Source: JAVBMU01 sp031551755
GTDB lineage: Bacteria > Actinomycetota > Actinomycetes > Actinomycetales > Cellulomonadaceae
Assembly: GCA_031551755.1 (NCBI GenBank)
Contig: JAVBNE010000081.1
Location: forward strand, 1-15,377
DNA length: 15,377 bases
Direction: 5' to 3'
How positions within the stretch are numbered: position 1 is the stretch's first letter; the number at the start of each line of letters is the position of its first letter. Positions 1 through 7,478 of the stretch are shown here, piece by piece. The translations under genes were made by a program, and so were the position numbers. Under the pieces are notes generated by a model, which was given only the letters and a program-made list of their open reading frames with translations, was not told where the DNA came from and did not search any database.

Positions 1-1
1 G

Positions 2-2752
2 CGGGCGATGGCGGCCAAGAATGTCGTGAAGTCCCAGCTCATCGGCCTCGGCTACTACCCGGCGGTGACGCCGCCCGTCATCCGCCGCAACGTGCTGGAA
101 TCCCCGGCCTGGTACACCGCCTACACCCCGTACCAGCCGGAGATCTCCCAGGGGCGCCTGGAGGCGCTGCTCAACTTCCAGACGATGATCGAGGACCTCA
201 CCGGTCTTCCCATCGCCAACGCTTCGCTGCTGGACGAGCCGACCGCCGTGGCGGAGGCCGCGGCCCTCATGTGGCGGGCGTCGCGGGCGAAGGAAGGTTT
301 CGTGGTCCTCGACGCCGACCTCTTCCCGCAGACGCTGACGGTGACCCTCGGTCGCGCCGAGGCGATCGGCCTGCCCGTGGTGATCACTGACCTCGCGGGC
401 GGCCTCGAAGCGGGATTGGCGGCGGCTCGTGCGGCCGGCGTGGAGGTGCCCGCGGGCTCCCCGTTGGGAATCGTCGTGCAGCAGTCCGGGGCAACGGGCC
501 GGGTCGTCGACTGGCGGGCGGTGGTGGCCGAAGCCCAGGAGTCCGGTGCGCTGGTCACCGTGGCCTGCGACCTGCTCGCGCTGACCATGCTGACCTCACC
601 GGGTGAGCTGGGCGCCGACATCTCGGTCGGTTCCGCGCAACGGTTCGGGGTGCCGCTGTTCTACGGCGGCCCGCACGCGGCGTTCATGGCGGTCCGCAAG
701 GGGCTGGAACGGTCGATGCCCGGCCGGCTCGTGGGCGTCTCGGTCGATGCCGACGGCGACGTCGCCTACCGGCTCGCCCTGCAAACCCGCGAACAGCACA
801 TCCGCCGGGAGAAGGCGACGAGCAACATCTGCACGGCCCAGGCGCTGTTGGCCATCGTGGCATCGATGTACGCGGTGTACCACGGCCCCGCCGGGCTGCG
901 GGCGATCGCGGAGCAGGTACACGGTCAGGCGGTGGAGTTGGCCGGCCGGCTCCGGGACGGCGGAATGCGGGTCGTCCACGACGTCTTCTTCGATACGGTG
1001 CGGGTCGCCGTCCCCGGCCGGGCCGCCCAGGTGGTGCGGTCGGCCGCCGCGAACGGCGTCAACCTCTACCTGGCCGACGCCGACCATGTGCAGATCGCCT
1101 GCGCCGAGGCCACCACACCCGCCGACCTGGATGTGGTGGCGGCGGCCTTTGGCGTGGAGAGCGCGCCGGTGACGGCTGGGGCGGACGCACCAGCCGACGC
1201 GCACGCGGCAGCGGTGGTCGGGGGCGGAGCCGTCCCGGCCGCGCCCGCCGACCTGCCCGAATGGGCCTGGCGCACGACCGACTACCTCACCCACCCCGTC
1301 TTCGGCCGCCACCACTCCGAGACTGCCATGATGCGCTACCTGCGACGGCTTTCGGACAAGGACCTCGCCCTGGACCGCACGATGATCCCGCTCGGCTCAT
1401 GCACCATGAAGCTCAACGCGGCTGCCGAGATGGAGCCGATCTCCTGGCCCGAGTTCGCGGACCTGCACCCCTATGTGCCGGTGGAGCAGGCCGAGGGCTA
1501 TGCCGAGCTCATCGGTGGGTTGGAGTCGGCGCTCGCGGAGATCACCGGTTATGCGGCCGTCTCGGTACAGCCGAATGCGGGGTCCCAGGGGGAGTTCGCG
1601 GGCCTGCTGGCCATCCGCGGCTACCACGCTTCGCGAGGTGACGAAGGCCGCGACGTCTGCCTGATCCCGGCCTCGGCGCACGGCACCAACGCCGCGTCGG
1701 CGGCGCTCGCCGGGCTGCGGGTCGAGGTGGTGGCCACCGCCGACGACGGCGAGATCCTGCTCTCCGACCTGCGGGCCAAGCTGGCCGACCACGGCCCACG
1801 GGTCGCGGCGATCATGATCACCTACCCCTCCACCCACGGCGTCTACGAAGCCCATGTCCGGGAGGTCTGCGACCTGGTCCATGAGGCTGGCGGCCAGGTG
1901 TATATCGACGGCGCGAACCTCAATGCGCTGGTCGGGGTCGCCCGGCCGGGCGAGTTCGGTGGGGACGTCTCCCACCTGAACCTGCACAAGACGTTCTGCA
2001 TCCCTCACGGCGGTGGTGGCCCCGGCGTCGGCCCGATCGGAGTGGCGGCCCACCTGGTGCCCTTCCTGCCCGGTGACCCGCTGGCTCCCGGTTCCGCGGT
2101 GGCCGTTTCGGGGGCGCGGTACGGCTCGGCCGGCATCCTGCCGATCTCCTACGCTTACCTGGCCTTGATGGGACCCGAAGGGCTGACCGAGGCGACGAAG
2201 ACCGCCGTCCTGACCGCGAATTACCTGGCCAGCAAGCTCACCGAACATTTCCCGGTGCTGTTCACGGGGCCGAACGGGCTCGTCGCCCACGAGTGCATCC
2301 TCGACCTGCGGCCGATCACCGCCGAGACCGGCGTCACCGCCGAGGACGTGGCCAAACGGCTGATGGACTACGGCTTCCACGCCCCGACGCTGTCCTTCCC
2401 GGTCGCGGGCACCCTCATGGTGGAACCCACCGAGAGCGAGAACCTGGACGAGCTCGACCGCTTTGTAGCCGCCATGGTCGCCATCCGTGGCGAGATAGCC
2501 GAGGTTGCCGCGGGCCGCTGGCCGGTCGCGGACTCGCCGCTACGGGGTGCGCCCCACACCGCCTGGTGCCTGAGCGGCGACTGGGACCGGCCGTACTCGC
2601 GGCAGGTCGCGGGCTATCCCGTCCCGGAGCTGCGTGCTGCCAAGTACTGGCCGCCCGTCCGGCGGATCGACGGCGCTCGCGGGGACCGGAACCTGATTTG
2701 CGCCTGCCCGCCCCTGGAGGACTACGCCAGCGACCCGGTAAAGGGCTCCTGA
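2..2752 (+). CDS. gcvP: Glycine dehydrogenase (decarboxylating), P-protein of the glycine cleavage system, 5' partial
   Basis: This PLP enzyme decarboxylates glycine and passes the aminomethyl group to the lipoyl arm of H-protein in the cytosol. The visible 916 residues carry both halves of a single-chain P-protein. The N-terminal half includes the motif NVLESPAWYTAYTPYQPEISQG. The C-terminal half includes LDRTMIPLGSCTMKLN and the cofactor site LNLHKTFCIPHGGGGPG, whose Schiff-base lysine is codon 1988-1990. Single-chain P-proteins are usually about 950 residues and have some 80-90 residues before the first visible motif. The reading frame is open through base 2, so the ATG at position 8 is internal and the true start lies outside the window. 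A short linker rich in Ala, Pro and Asp (about codons 1160-1255) joins the two halves. gcvT follows after 67 bases, gcvH after that. Identification is very secure. Confidence 0.97.
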   Translation, partial: RAMAAKNVVKSQLIGLGYYPAVTPPVIRRNVLESPAWYTAYTPYQPEISQGRLEALLNFQTMIEDLTGLPIANASLLDEPTAVAEAAALMWRASRAKEGFVVLDADLFPQTLTVTLGRAEAIGLPVVITDLAGGLEAGLAAARAAGVEVPAGSPLGIVVQQSGATGRVVDWRAVVAEAQESGALVTVACDLLALTMLTSPGELGADISVGSAQRFGVPLFYGGPHAAFMAVRKGLERSMPGRLVGVSVDADGDVAYRLALQTREQHIRREKATSNICTAQALLAIVASMYAVYHGPAGLRAIAEQVHGQAVELAGRLRDGGMRVVHDVFFDTVRVAVPGRAAQVVRSAAANGVNLYLADADHVQIACAEATTPADLDVVAAAFGVESAPVTAGADAPADAHAAAVVGGGAVPAAPADLPEWAWRTTDYLTHPVFGRHHSETAMMRYLRRLSDKDLALDRTMIPLGSCTMKLNAAAEMEPISWPEFADLHPYVPVEQAEGYAELIGGLESALAEITGYAAVSVQPNAGSQGEFAGLLAIRGYHASRGDEGRDVCLIPASAHGTNAASAALAGLRVEVVATADDGEILLSDLRAKLADHGPRVAAIMITYPSTHGVYEAHVREVCDLVHEAGGQVYIDGANLNALVGVARPGEFGGDVSHLNLHKTFCIPHGGGGPGVGPIGVAAHLVPFLPGDPLAPGSAVAVSGARYGSAGILPISYAYLALMGPEGLTEATKTAVLTANYLASKLTEHFPVLFTGPNGLVAHECILDLRPITAETGVTAEDVAKRLMDYGFHAPTLSFPVAGTLMVEPTESENLDELDRFVAAMVAIRGEIAEVAAGRWPVADSPLRGAPHTAWCLSGDWDRPYSRQVAGYPVPELRAAKYWPPVRRIDGARGDRNLICACPPLEDYASDPVKGS

Positions 2753-2819
2753 CGCCACCTGACCACACCCCAACCGGCTCGTCGCCACTACAGCGGCGCG
2801 AACCGTCGAGAGGAATTCC

Positions 2820-3980
2820 ATGACCGATCTGATTCACAGTCCGCTACACGACGAGCACGTGGCCCTCGGGGCCTCGATGACCGACTTCGGTGGCTGGAAT
2901 ATGCCCCTGCGGTACACCTCCGACCTGGCCGAACATCGCGCGGTCCGAGAGGCGGCCGGCCTTTTCGACCTGTCCCACATGGGCGAGATCGAGGTGCGCG
3001 GCCCGCAGGCAGCGGCAGCCTTGGACTACGCGTTGGTCGGGAACCTGAGTGCGGTGGCCGTAGGACGTGCCAGGTACACGATGATCTGCGCCGAAGACGG
3101 GTCGGTTTTGGACGACCTGGTGGCCTACCGGCTCGCCGACGACTGCTTCCTGGTCGTGGCCAACGCGGGCAATGCTCCATTGGTGGCGCGCGAGTTGCTG
3201 GCCCGGGCGGCCGGTTTCGACGCCGTCGTCACCGATCAGGCGGCACAGACCGCCCTGATCGCCGTTCAGGGTCCGCGAGCCGAGGAGATCGTCGTCGGAC
3301 TGGTGCCGGCGGGCGATGCCGCCGGCCGCGCCACCGTGACCGAGATGAAGTACTACGCCGCGAGTCCGGTCACACTGGAGCTGGCCGGTACTCCGCTGGC
3401 GGCCCTGGTAGCCCGCACCGGGTACACCGGGGAGGATGGCTTCGAGCTGTACGTTCCGGCATCGCAGGCCGTGGTCTTGTGGCGGGCCTTGCTGGCGGCA
3501 GGAGAGCCGGTGGGCTTGGCGCCGGCCGGGTTGGCTGCCCGCGACTCATTGCGGTTGGAGGCCGGCATGCCGCTGTACGGGCATGAGCTGGACACCACCA
3601 CGACCCCCTATGAGGCCGGCTTGGGACGGGTCGTAAAGCTCGACAAGGTCGCGGCCGACGGTACCGAGCTGCCTTTCGTGGGACGTGCGGCACTGGCCGC
3701 ACGCAAGTCCTCACCCCCCGCGAGGGTCCTCGTGGGTCTGCGCGGGTTGGGTAAGCGGCCGGCCCGTGCCGGCTACCCGGTCGTGTTGCCGGGGGAGGGC
3801 GCGAAGCGGATCGGTACGGTCACCTCCGGGGCTCCGTCGCCCACCCTCGGTTATCCGATCGCCTTGGCGTATGTCACCCCCGAGTACTCCGCCGAGGGCA
3901 CTGAGCTCGCCGTCGACGTGCGGGGACGCCAGGAACCCGTGGTCATCGTGCCGACGCCGTTCTACCGTCGCCCCCAGTAG
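2820..3980 (+). CDS. gcvT: Aminomethyltransferase, T-protein of the glycine cleavage system
   Basis: T-protein takes the aminomethyl group from the lipoyl arm of H-protein, releases ammonia and makes 5,10-methylene-tetrahydrofolate. The 386 residues match the family in length and order. The N-terminal part has GGWNMPLRY and AGLFDLSHMGEIEVRGP. The conserved LDDLVAYRL segment contains the folate-site aspartate. The middle has ARTGYTGEDGFELY and the C-terminal part has the RDSLRLEAGMPLYGHELD signature. The ATG at 2820 is preceded by the Shine-Dalgarno sequence GAGAGGA at 2808-2814, five bases away. It sits 67 bases after gcvP and 41 before gcvH on the same strand with no terminator between, so the three genes should be one operon. 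Product 5,10-methylene-THF is the substrate of the metF gene in this window. Confidence 0.97.
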   Translation: MTDLIHSPLHDEHVALGASMTDFGGWNMPLRYTSDLAEHRAVREAAGLFDLSHMGEIEVRGPQAAAALDYALVGNLSAVAVGRARYTMICAEDGSVLDDLVAYRLADDCFLVVANAGNAPLVARELLARAAGFDAVVTDQAAQTALIAVQGPRAEEIVVGLVPAGDAAGRATVTEMKYYAASPVTLELAGTPLAALVARTGYTGEDGFELYVPASQAVVLWRALLAAGEPVGLAPAGLAARDSLRLEAGMPLYGHELDTTTTPYEAGLGRVVKLDKVAADGTELPFVGRAALAARKSSPPARVLVGLRGLGKRPARAGYPVVLPGEGAKRIGTVTSGAPSPTLGYPIALAYVTPEYSAEGTELAVDVRGRQEPVVIVPTPFYRRPQ

Positions 3981-4021
3981 TCCATCCCCATACCAAGGCC
4001 AACCAGCGAGAGGATTAGCCC

Positions 4022-4396
4022 ATGACCAACAATGACATCCCCGAGAACCTGCAGTACACCGCCGAACATGAGTGGGTCGACTCGGCCAGTCCGATGGTGG
4101 TCGGTATCACGGCGAACGCCACCGAGGCACTCGGCGACATCGTGTACCTGGAGCTTCCCCAGGTTGGCGACCGCGTGACGGCCGGTTCCGTGGTCGGTGA
4201 GGTGGAGTCGACCAAGTCGGTGTCGGAGCTCTACTCGCCCATAACGGGCATTGTGGCTGAGGTCAACTCTGCTGCTATCGATGACCCGGCTATCGTCAAC
4301 GCCTCACCGTATGCAGATGGCTGGTTGTTCAAGGTGGAGGCGGAGTCCACCGGAGCTCTGCTGACCCCCGCGGAGTATGCCGCTCTTATCGCCTGA
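4022..4396 (+). CDS. gcvH: Glycine cleavage system H-protein (lipoyl carrier)
   Basis: H-protein shuttles the aminomethyl intermediate between P-, T- and L-proteins on a lipoyl-lysine. The 124 residues are the usual family length. It begins IPENLQYTAEHEWV, as H-proteins do. The lipoylation loop is GEVESTKSVSELYSP, with the modified lysine at residue 65 (codon 4214-4216). It ends in the usual ADGWLFKVE segment. The start ATG 4022 has GAGAGGA at 4008-4014, seven bases upstream, very like the site in front of gcvT. It is the last gene of the gcv operon: a strong terminator follows 17 bases after the stop. The L-protein (lpd) and lipoate enzymes are not in the window. Confidence 0.97.
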   Translation: MTNNDIPENLQYTAEHEWVDSASPMVVGITANATEALGDIVYLELPQVGDRVTAGSVVGEVESTKSVSELYSPITGIVAEVNSAAIDDPAIVNASPYADGWLFKVEAESTGALLTPAEYAALIA

Positions 4397-4412
4397 CCTG
4401 CCCGAACGTGAT

Positions 4413-4448
4413 AAAAGGGCGAGCACCGGACAGGTGCTCGCCCTTTTT
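4413..4448 (+). terminator. Rho-independent terminator of the gcv operon
   Basis: Bases 4413-4427 (AAAAGGGCGAGCACC) are the exact reverse complement of 4433-4447, giving a 15-bp perfect stem with a five-base loop (GGACA) followed by a T run. The A run on the 5' arm means it could also work from the other strand. It lies 16 bases after the gcvH stop. Confidence 0.93.
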
Positions 4449-4499
4449 GTACGGAAGGCGTACCAGTACGCCAGCGGGTGAAATATGACGCCGAAACTC

Positions 4500-4515
4500 T
4501 GTGATCAAGGTCACA
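4500..4515. promoter_or_regulatory. CRP/GlxR-like palindromic operator
   Basis: TGTGATCAAGGTCACA matches the TGTGA-N6-TCACA half-site arrangement known for CRP-family regulators, including actinobacterial Crp/GlxR. A second 6-bp inverted repeat, ACATTT-GGA-AAATGT (4513-4527), overlaps its right arm. The site is 52 bases past the gcv terminator and 228 bases before the LuxR-like gene, so it most likely acts on that gene. No clear -35/-10 pair was found next to it, so activation versus repression cannot be judged. The rest of 4449-4743 holds only a GTTGCGCAAC palindrome (4617-4626) and no credible gene. Confidence 0.55.
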
Positions 4516-4743
4516 TTTGGAAAATGTCACGAGTTTGCTGACGAGTTAGGCGCCAAAGAAGCGCAGGAACTCGGGCGTTCTACCGGGTTGAGGCCCTCCA
4601 AGGCACCGCAGGGTGAGTTGCGCAACATAAGTCGCGGGTGATTTCCGCGTCATGAACCCAGCGCCCAATCGTCTCTGCAGTAGGAGCACATAGTCCGGAC
4701 CGGCCCCACAGCCAGCGTCCGTAACAGCCTGGAGGAAGTCACC

Positions 4744-4995
4744 ATGAGCACCATCGAACTCGTTCGCCCGTCGCTACCGACCGCCACGTCGTCTCAGGCA
4801 CCCGTGCCGCTGACCCGTCGCGAGCGTGTTGTGCTGTCGAACCTGTCCGAGGAGGTCACCCTGGAGCAGATCGCCACGAAGCTCTTCGTGACCCGCAACA
4901 CGGTCAAGTCTCAGGTTCGCAGCCTGTACCGCAAGCTCGGTGTCTCGACGCGTGCCGAGGCTGTCGCCTGGGCACGTGCCGCCGGCGTCCGCTGA
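4744..4995 (+). CDS. Single-domain LuxR/NarL-type helix-turn-helix regulator
   Basis: An 83-residue protein consisting almost only of a LuxR C-terminal-type DNA-binding domain. Residues 23-80 read LTRRERVVLSNLSEEVTLEQIATKLFVTRNTVKSQVRSLYRKLGVSTRAEAVAWAR, given here as the pattern LTxRExxVL, then EIA-like EQIATKL, then the recognition helix VTRNTVKSQV, then KLGV. There is no receiver or ligand domain; the first 20 residues look disordered. The ATG is preceded by GGAGG at 4731-4735, eight bases upstream, and the start is well supported. Its stop codon overlaps the predicted start of the Nudix gene, so the two are probably co-translated. A long upstream region with a CRP-like palindrome suggests its own promoter and regulated expression. 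The target genes are unknown. Orphan LuxR HTH proteins of this size are common in actinobacteria. Confidence 0.85.
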   Translation: MSTIELVRPSLPTATSSQAPVPLTRRERVVLSNLSEEVTLEQIATKLFVTRNTVKSQVRSLYRKLGVSTRAEAVAWARAAGVR

Positions 4996-5426
4996 GCATC
5001 CTTGTCGTAGCCGCGGCGATCGTCGATGAACTCGACGCGCCTTCGCGACTACTCGCTGCACGACGAATAACACCCCCTGCTCTTGCGGGCAGATGGGAGT
5101 TTCCGGGCGGGAAAGTCGACGCCGGTGAGTCGCCGGTGGAAGCCCTGCATCGAGAGTTGGCGGAAGAGCTTGGCGTCTTCGTCGAGCTGGGTTCGGAAGT
5201 GCCGGACCCAGCTCACGGAGCGTGGCCCATCACTGATCGACACATTATGCGATTGTGGTTTGCCCGCATTATACAGGGGGTTCCGCGCCCTTTGGTAGCA
5301 CATGACGCGATCGTCTGGCTTGATCGCGGGCAGTGGCTGACCATCCCTTGGTTGGATGCCGATGTGCCGATCGTGCGGGCCATCGCTCGGTCCGTCGGCG
5401 GGACCGATGACGCGGCGCCGGCCTGA
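4992..5426 (+). CDS. Nudix hydrolase (MutT-like), probable CTG start
   Basis: Nudix enzymes hydrolyse nucleoside diphosphates linked to another moiety; MutT-type members clean oxidised dGTP from the pool. The frame reads VVAAAIVDELD, then RLLAARR, then WEFPGGKVDAGES followed by ALHRELAEELGV. That contains the full Nudix box GX5EX7REUXEEXGU. This N-terminal strand and box are typical for MutT-like proteins of 130-145 residues. The first canonical start in frame, GTG 5136, would cut the box in two, so the real start must be upstream. No ATG, GTG or TTG exists in frame from there back to about 4887. The best candidate is CTG 4992, overlapping the stop of the LuxR-like gene (CTGA), giving 144 residues. 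Translation would then depend on the upstream gene. Substrate cannot be deduced. The family call is strong, the start is uncertain. Confidence 0.8.
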   Translation: MSILVVAAAIVDELDAPSRLLAARRITPPALAGRWEFPGGKVDAGESPVEALHRELAEELGVFVELGSEVPDPAHGAWPITDRHIMRLWFARIIQGVPRPLVAHDAIVWLDRGQWLTIPWLDADVPIVRAIARSVGGTDDAAPA

Positions 5427-5505
5427 TCAGAGGTATTCGGCGACGGGGAGTCCGCCATCGGGAGCTAAGAGCCGGAGCCAACGCGTCGACCAGTGGCCCC
5501 CTGGG

Positions 5506-5511
5506 TAGAGT
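5506..5511 (+). promoter_or_regulatory. -10 element of a likely leaderless promoter
   Basis: TAGAGT fits the actinobacterial TANNNT -10 element and is exactly six bases before the ATG at 5518, which places transcription start on or next to the A of the start codon. There is no Shine-Dalgarno sequence before that ATG. No good -35 was seen. Confidence 0.5.
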
Positions 5512-5517
5512 CCCCTT

Positions 5518-5751
5518 ATGGACATCGACGAGACCCACGAGACCTCCACGATCGCCGACCGTTACGAGGCCACCGAGGGGGCGGGCGCCGTCGCGATGTT
5601 CGTCATCTCCTTCGCGCTCTTCCTGGTCAGCCTCGGAATGCTGGGGCATGCCGCCTCGCTGCACGACCTCTCCGGTGCGCCCTGGCTGGCCGGTGCGCTG
5701 ATCGGATTCTCCGTCGCTTTCGCCCTGCCGATGGCGAACCGCGACCGCTGA
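5518..5751 (+). CDS. Small membrane protein with two transmembrane helices, function unknown
   Basis: A 77-residue protein. The first 22 residues are polar and acidic (MDIDETHETSTIADRYEATE). Two hydrophobic segments follow: about residues 23-43 (AGAVAMFVISFALFLVSLGML) and 54-71 (PWLAGALIGFSVAFALPM), joined by a short loop containing HDLSGAP. It ends in charged residues NRDR, so both ends probably face the cytosol. The ATG has no ribosome-binding site but is placed for leaderless translation from TAGAGT at 5506. Another frame is open over the same bases (5493-5771), but its product is Arg/Gly-rich and unlike a protein. It stands alone between the Nudix gene (91 bases away) and the convergent metF. 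I do not recognise the family. Confidence 0.65.
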   Translation: MDIDETHETSTIADRYEATEGAGAVAMFVISFALFLVSLGMLGHAASLHDLSGAPWLAGALIGFSVAFALPMANRDR

Positions 5752-5756
5752 CCGCT

Positions 5757-5778
5757 GCTGCGCGCGGTTGACCGCAGC
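5757..5778 (+). terminator. Possible hairpin terminator after the small membrane protein gene
   Basis: GCTGCG at 5757-5762 pairs with CGCAGC at 5773-5778, and an alternative inner stem GCGG-TTGA-CCGC is possible. It begins six bases after the stop codon and lies between convergent genes. There is no T run, so the call is weak. Confidence 0.3.
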
Positions 5779-5856
5779 ACGGTTCGCCGGACTGCGGGGC
5801 GGGCCGGAGAGCGCGCGCCGGACGGTGCGCCCCGGTCTCTCGCGCGCACTCGCCGC

Positions 5857-6771
5857 TCAGGCTGTCCGCAGGCCCATCCGGGCGACCCCGGCGACGACAT
5901 CGAGGGCGGCCTCGTGGCGGTTGAACGTATAGATGTGTAGGCCGGGTGCGCCCGCATCGAGTACGGCATCAGCCAACTCGACGGTCAGCCGCACCCCCAA
6001 GGCGTGGCGTGCGGCCGGGTCGGCGGCAATCAGCGCGGACACCACCGACTCCGGCTGGGCCACCCCGGTGAGGGACTCGACCCGGGCCAGTCTCGCGGGG
6101 TCGGTCATCGGTAAGATGCCCGCGAGGATCGGAATGATGACCCCGGCTGCCCGAGCCTCGGCCACGAAGTCGATGTACGACTGTGCCCGGTAGAACAGCT
6201 GGGTGATGGCGAAGTCGGCGCCTGCTTGCTGCTTCTCGAGGAGTCGCCCGATCTCCTGTGCTCGGGTGGTGCCGGCGGCGGGGTTGCCGTCAGGGAAAGT
6301 CGCGACGGCCACGGTCAGCGGGTGGGCGGCGCTGCGCATGGCCATGGCTGGACTGGCCGTCCGCCGACGCGCCTCGACCGACCGCAAGACTTGCACCAGC
6401 TCGATGCTCGACTGCACGGCGTTGGCCGCCGGCCGCCAATCGGGCTGCTCCTGGGGTGGGTCGCCACGCAGGGCGAGGAAACTGCGAACGCCCGCGTCCA
6501 GGAAGTCGTTTACGACCTCTTCGATGTTCTCCCGGGAAGCCCCGACGCAGGTGAGATGGGCGATGGGGAGCACGGGTGTGCCGAGAACGAGCCGGGCGAT
6601 GACGGCCCGCGACGTCTCTCGGTCGGTGCCGGCGGCACCGTAGGTCACAGAGACGAAATCGGGCCTGGCCTCGATCAGGCGCCGAGCCGTCTCCCAGAAC
6701 TTGGGGGCGGTATCCGGGCGGCGGGGCGGCATCAACTCGAAGGACAGCGTCGGCCGGTGGACGGGGTCCAT
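5857..6771 (-). CDS. metF: 5,10-methylenetetrahydrofolate reductase
   Basis: This flavin enzyme reduces 5,10-methylene-THF to 5-methyl-THF, the methyl donor for methionine synthesis. The 304 residues match the family's usual size. An early SFELMPPR carries the conserved catalytic-type Glu in the position of SFEFFPP. Further motifs are FVSVTYGAAGTDR, LPIAHLTCVGASREN, the strand with LALRGDPP, FAITQLFY, and the C-terminal PGLHIYTFNRHEAAL. The ATG at 6771 is chosen because GGAG lies six bases upstream on the minus strand. The frame stays open further upstream, but that extension is Arg/Pro-rich and lacks family similarity. It is convergent with the small membrane protein and divergent from the type VII-like island. 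Its substrate is the product of the gcv operon upstream in this window. Confidence 0.95.
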   Translation of the reverse strand: MDPVHRPTLSFELMPPRRPDTAPKFWETARRLIEARPDFVSVTYGAAGTDRETSRAVIARLVLGTPVLPIAHLTCVGASRENIEEVVNDFLDAGVRSFLALRGDPPQEQPDWRPAANAVQSSIELVQVLRSVEARRRTASPAMAMRSAAHPLTVAVATFPDGNPAAGTTRAQEIGRLLEKQQAGADFAITQLFYRAQSYIDFVAEARAAGVIIPILAGILPMTDPARLARVESLTGVAQPESVVSALIAADPAARHALGVRLTVELADAVLDAGAPGLHIYTFNRHEAALDVVAGVARMGLRTA

Positions 6772-6806
6772 GCGTCGCTCCATGCGTCCGGGTGCGGGGT
6801 GCCACG

Positions 6807-6812
6807 ATCGTA
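6807..6812 (-). promoter_or_regulatory. Possible -10 element for metF
   Basis: On the minus strand this reads TACGAT, fitting TANNNT, 35 bases before the metF ATG. That leaves a short leader containing the Shine-Dalgarno site. No -35 box was recognised. Confidence 0.3.
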
Positions 6813-7129
6813 GGTGGCGCTCGGTGCGGCGGCCAGAGCGCCCGCAGCCTGAGACGCAAAGGAGCGGGACCGGCGGCGGGAGTCGTCTCGGTAGCTGTCT
6901 GTCCGAAGAGCCGGTCGTGCGCAACGCCTCGTCGGCTGGCCCTGCCCGCCTGTTGAGACGTCCCGCATTCACGGCAGTCCGGGTGGATTGATGCAAAGTT
7001 GCCGCGGGGTGCGGTCGGGGATCGAGATCTCGTAAGGGTTTGTGCCGTTGCGCGGTAAGGACCTGTTGCAGAAATGCCTCACGGCCCGGGCCGACCCGGG
7101 AGGTTTGCTCGATTGGCCGGAGGGCGCGG

Positions 7130-7160
7130 TTGGTGGTTTCGGGTTGGTTTGGGGTAGTGT
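7130..7160 (+). promoter_or_regulatory. Possible promoter of the type VII-like cassette
   Basis: TAGTGT at 7155-7160 fits a TANNNT -10 element, and TTGGTG at 7130-7135 is a weak -35 at a 19-base spacing. It would start transcription about 40 bases before the EspC/Esx-like gene. The G/T-rich sequence raises the chance of coincidence. Confidence 0.3.
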
Positions 7161-7208
7161 CGATGTGGTTTTGTGGTTGTGTTTTTCAATGGTGAAAGGA
7201 GCCGGTTG

Positions 7209-7478
7209 GTGAGCCAGACGCTGGTGGTGTCGTCGGGGGAAATTGGTGCGGCGGCTGAGAGTTTGGCTTTTGTGGGCCATTCGATGTCGGCGCGAGTACC
7301 GGCCGATATGGACGGGTGTGGTAGTGCGGGGGTGTCGGCGGCTGCGGAGGAGTTCGCGTTGCGGGTCACGGTGATGGCGACTGAGGCTGCGGGCCGGTTG
7401 GTGGGTGCGGCTGAGTATGCCTTGGAGGCAGTGGGGGCGTATGAGGCGGCTGATCGTGGGTTGGTGGTGGCGTGGTGA
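7209..7478 (+). CDS. EspC/Esx-like small type VII secretion protein
   Basis: An 89-residue protein that looks like two long helices joined near residues 35-41 (DGCGSAG), the size and fold pattern of the WXG100/EspC group secreted by ESX systems. There is no W-x-G in the turn, which fits the EspC-like branch better than classical EsxA/B. Near the C-terminus, Y78-E-A-A-D82 is an exact YxxxD/E motif, the known type VII secretion signal. The GTG start is supported by AAAGGAG at 7195-7201, seven bases upstream; the frame extends further back, but without a better site. Its stop overlaps the start of the next gene (GTGA), so the pair is translationally coupled. Codons are unusually T-ending (GGT, GTT, GCT, TTG), unlike the gcv genes. 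Family placement is by pattern, not by search. Confidence 0.7.
   Translation: MSQTLVVSSGEIGAAAESLAFVGHSMSARVPADMDGCGSAGVSAAAEEFALRVTVMATEAAGRLVGAAEYALEAVGAYEAADRGLVVAW

Larger units (their letters stand above)
6772..7208. other. Divergent intergenic region between metF and the type VII-like island
   Basis: 437 bases with no convincing gene. It holds the presumed metF promoter on the minus strand. It also has two perfect palindromes, CGAGATCTCG (7023-7032) and CGGCCCGGGCCG (7082-7093). On the right it has a G/T-rich approach to the island. Composition changes sharply at about 7100, from mixed GC-rich sequence to strongly G/T-rich on the plus strand. Several open frames cross it on both strands, but none has a family resemblance or a good ribosome-binding site. 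A 37-codon minus-strand frame (6969-7082) has balanced residue composition but is unsupported. Confidence 0.6.

Noticed and set aside
8..10. ATG at position 8 as the gcvP start
   Set aside because: The frame is open to the window edge, and about 80-90 conserved N-terminal residues of P-proteins would be missing.
596..2380. Long minus-strand open frames opposite gcvP (596-1315 and 1397-2380)
   Set aside because: Antisense shadows of a well-conserved gene in high-GC DNA; products are Arg/Gly/His-rich with no domain.
4652..4693. 13-residue upstream frame (MNPAPNRLCSRST) before the LuxR-like gene, as a leader peptide
   Set aside because: No ribosome-binding site, no codon run and no attenuator hairpin near it.
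4449..4743. Glycine riboswitch or other known riboswitch
   Set aside because: The region is downstream of the gcv operon and I see no glycine-aptamer core; any gcv riboswitch would lie before gcvP, outside the window.
5493..5771. Alternative frame over the small membrane protein gene
   Set aside because: Arg/His/Gly-rich product; the 5518 frame has two clean hydrophobic helices and a leaderless-type start.
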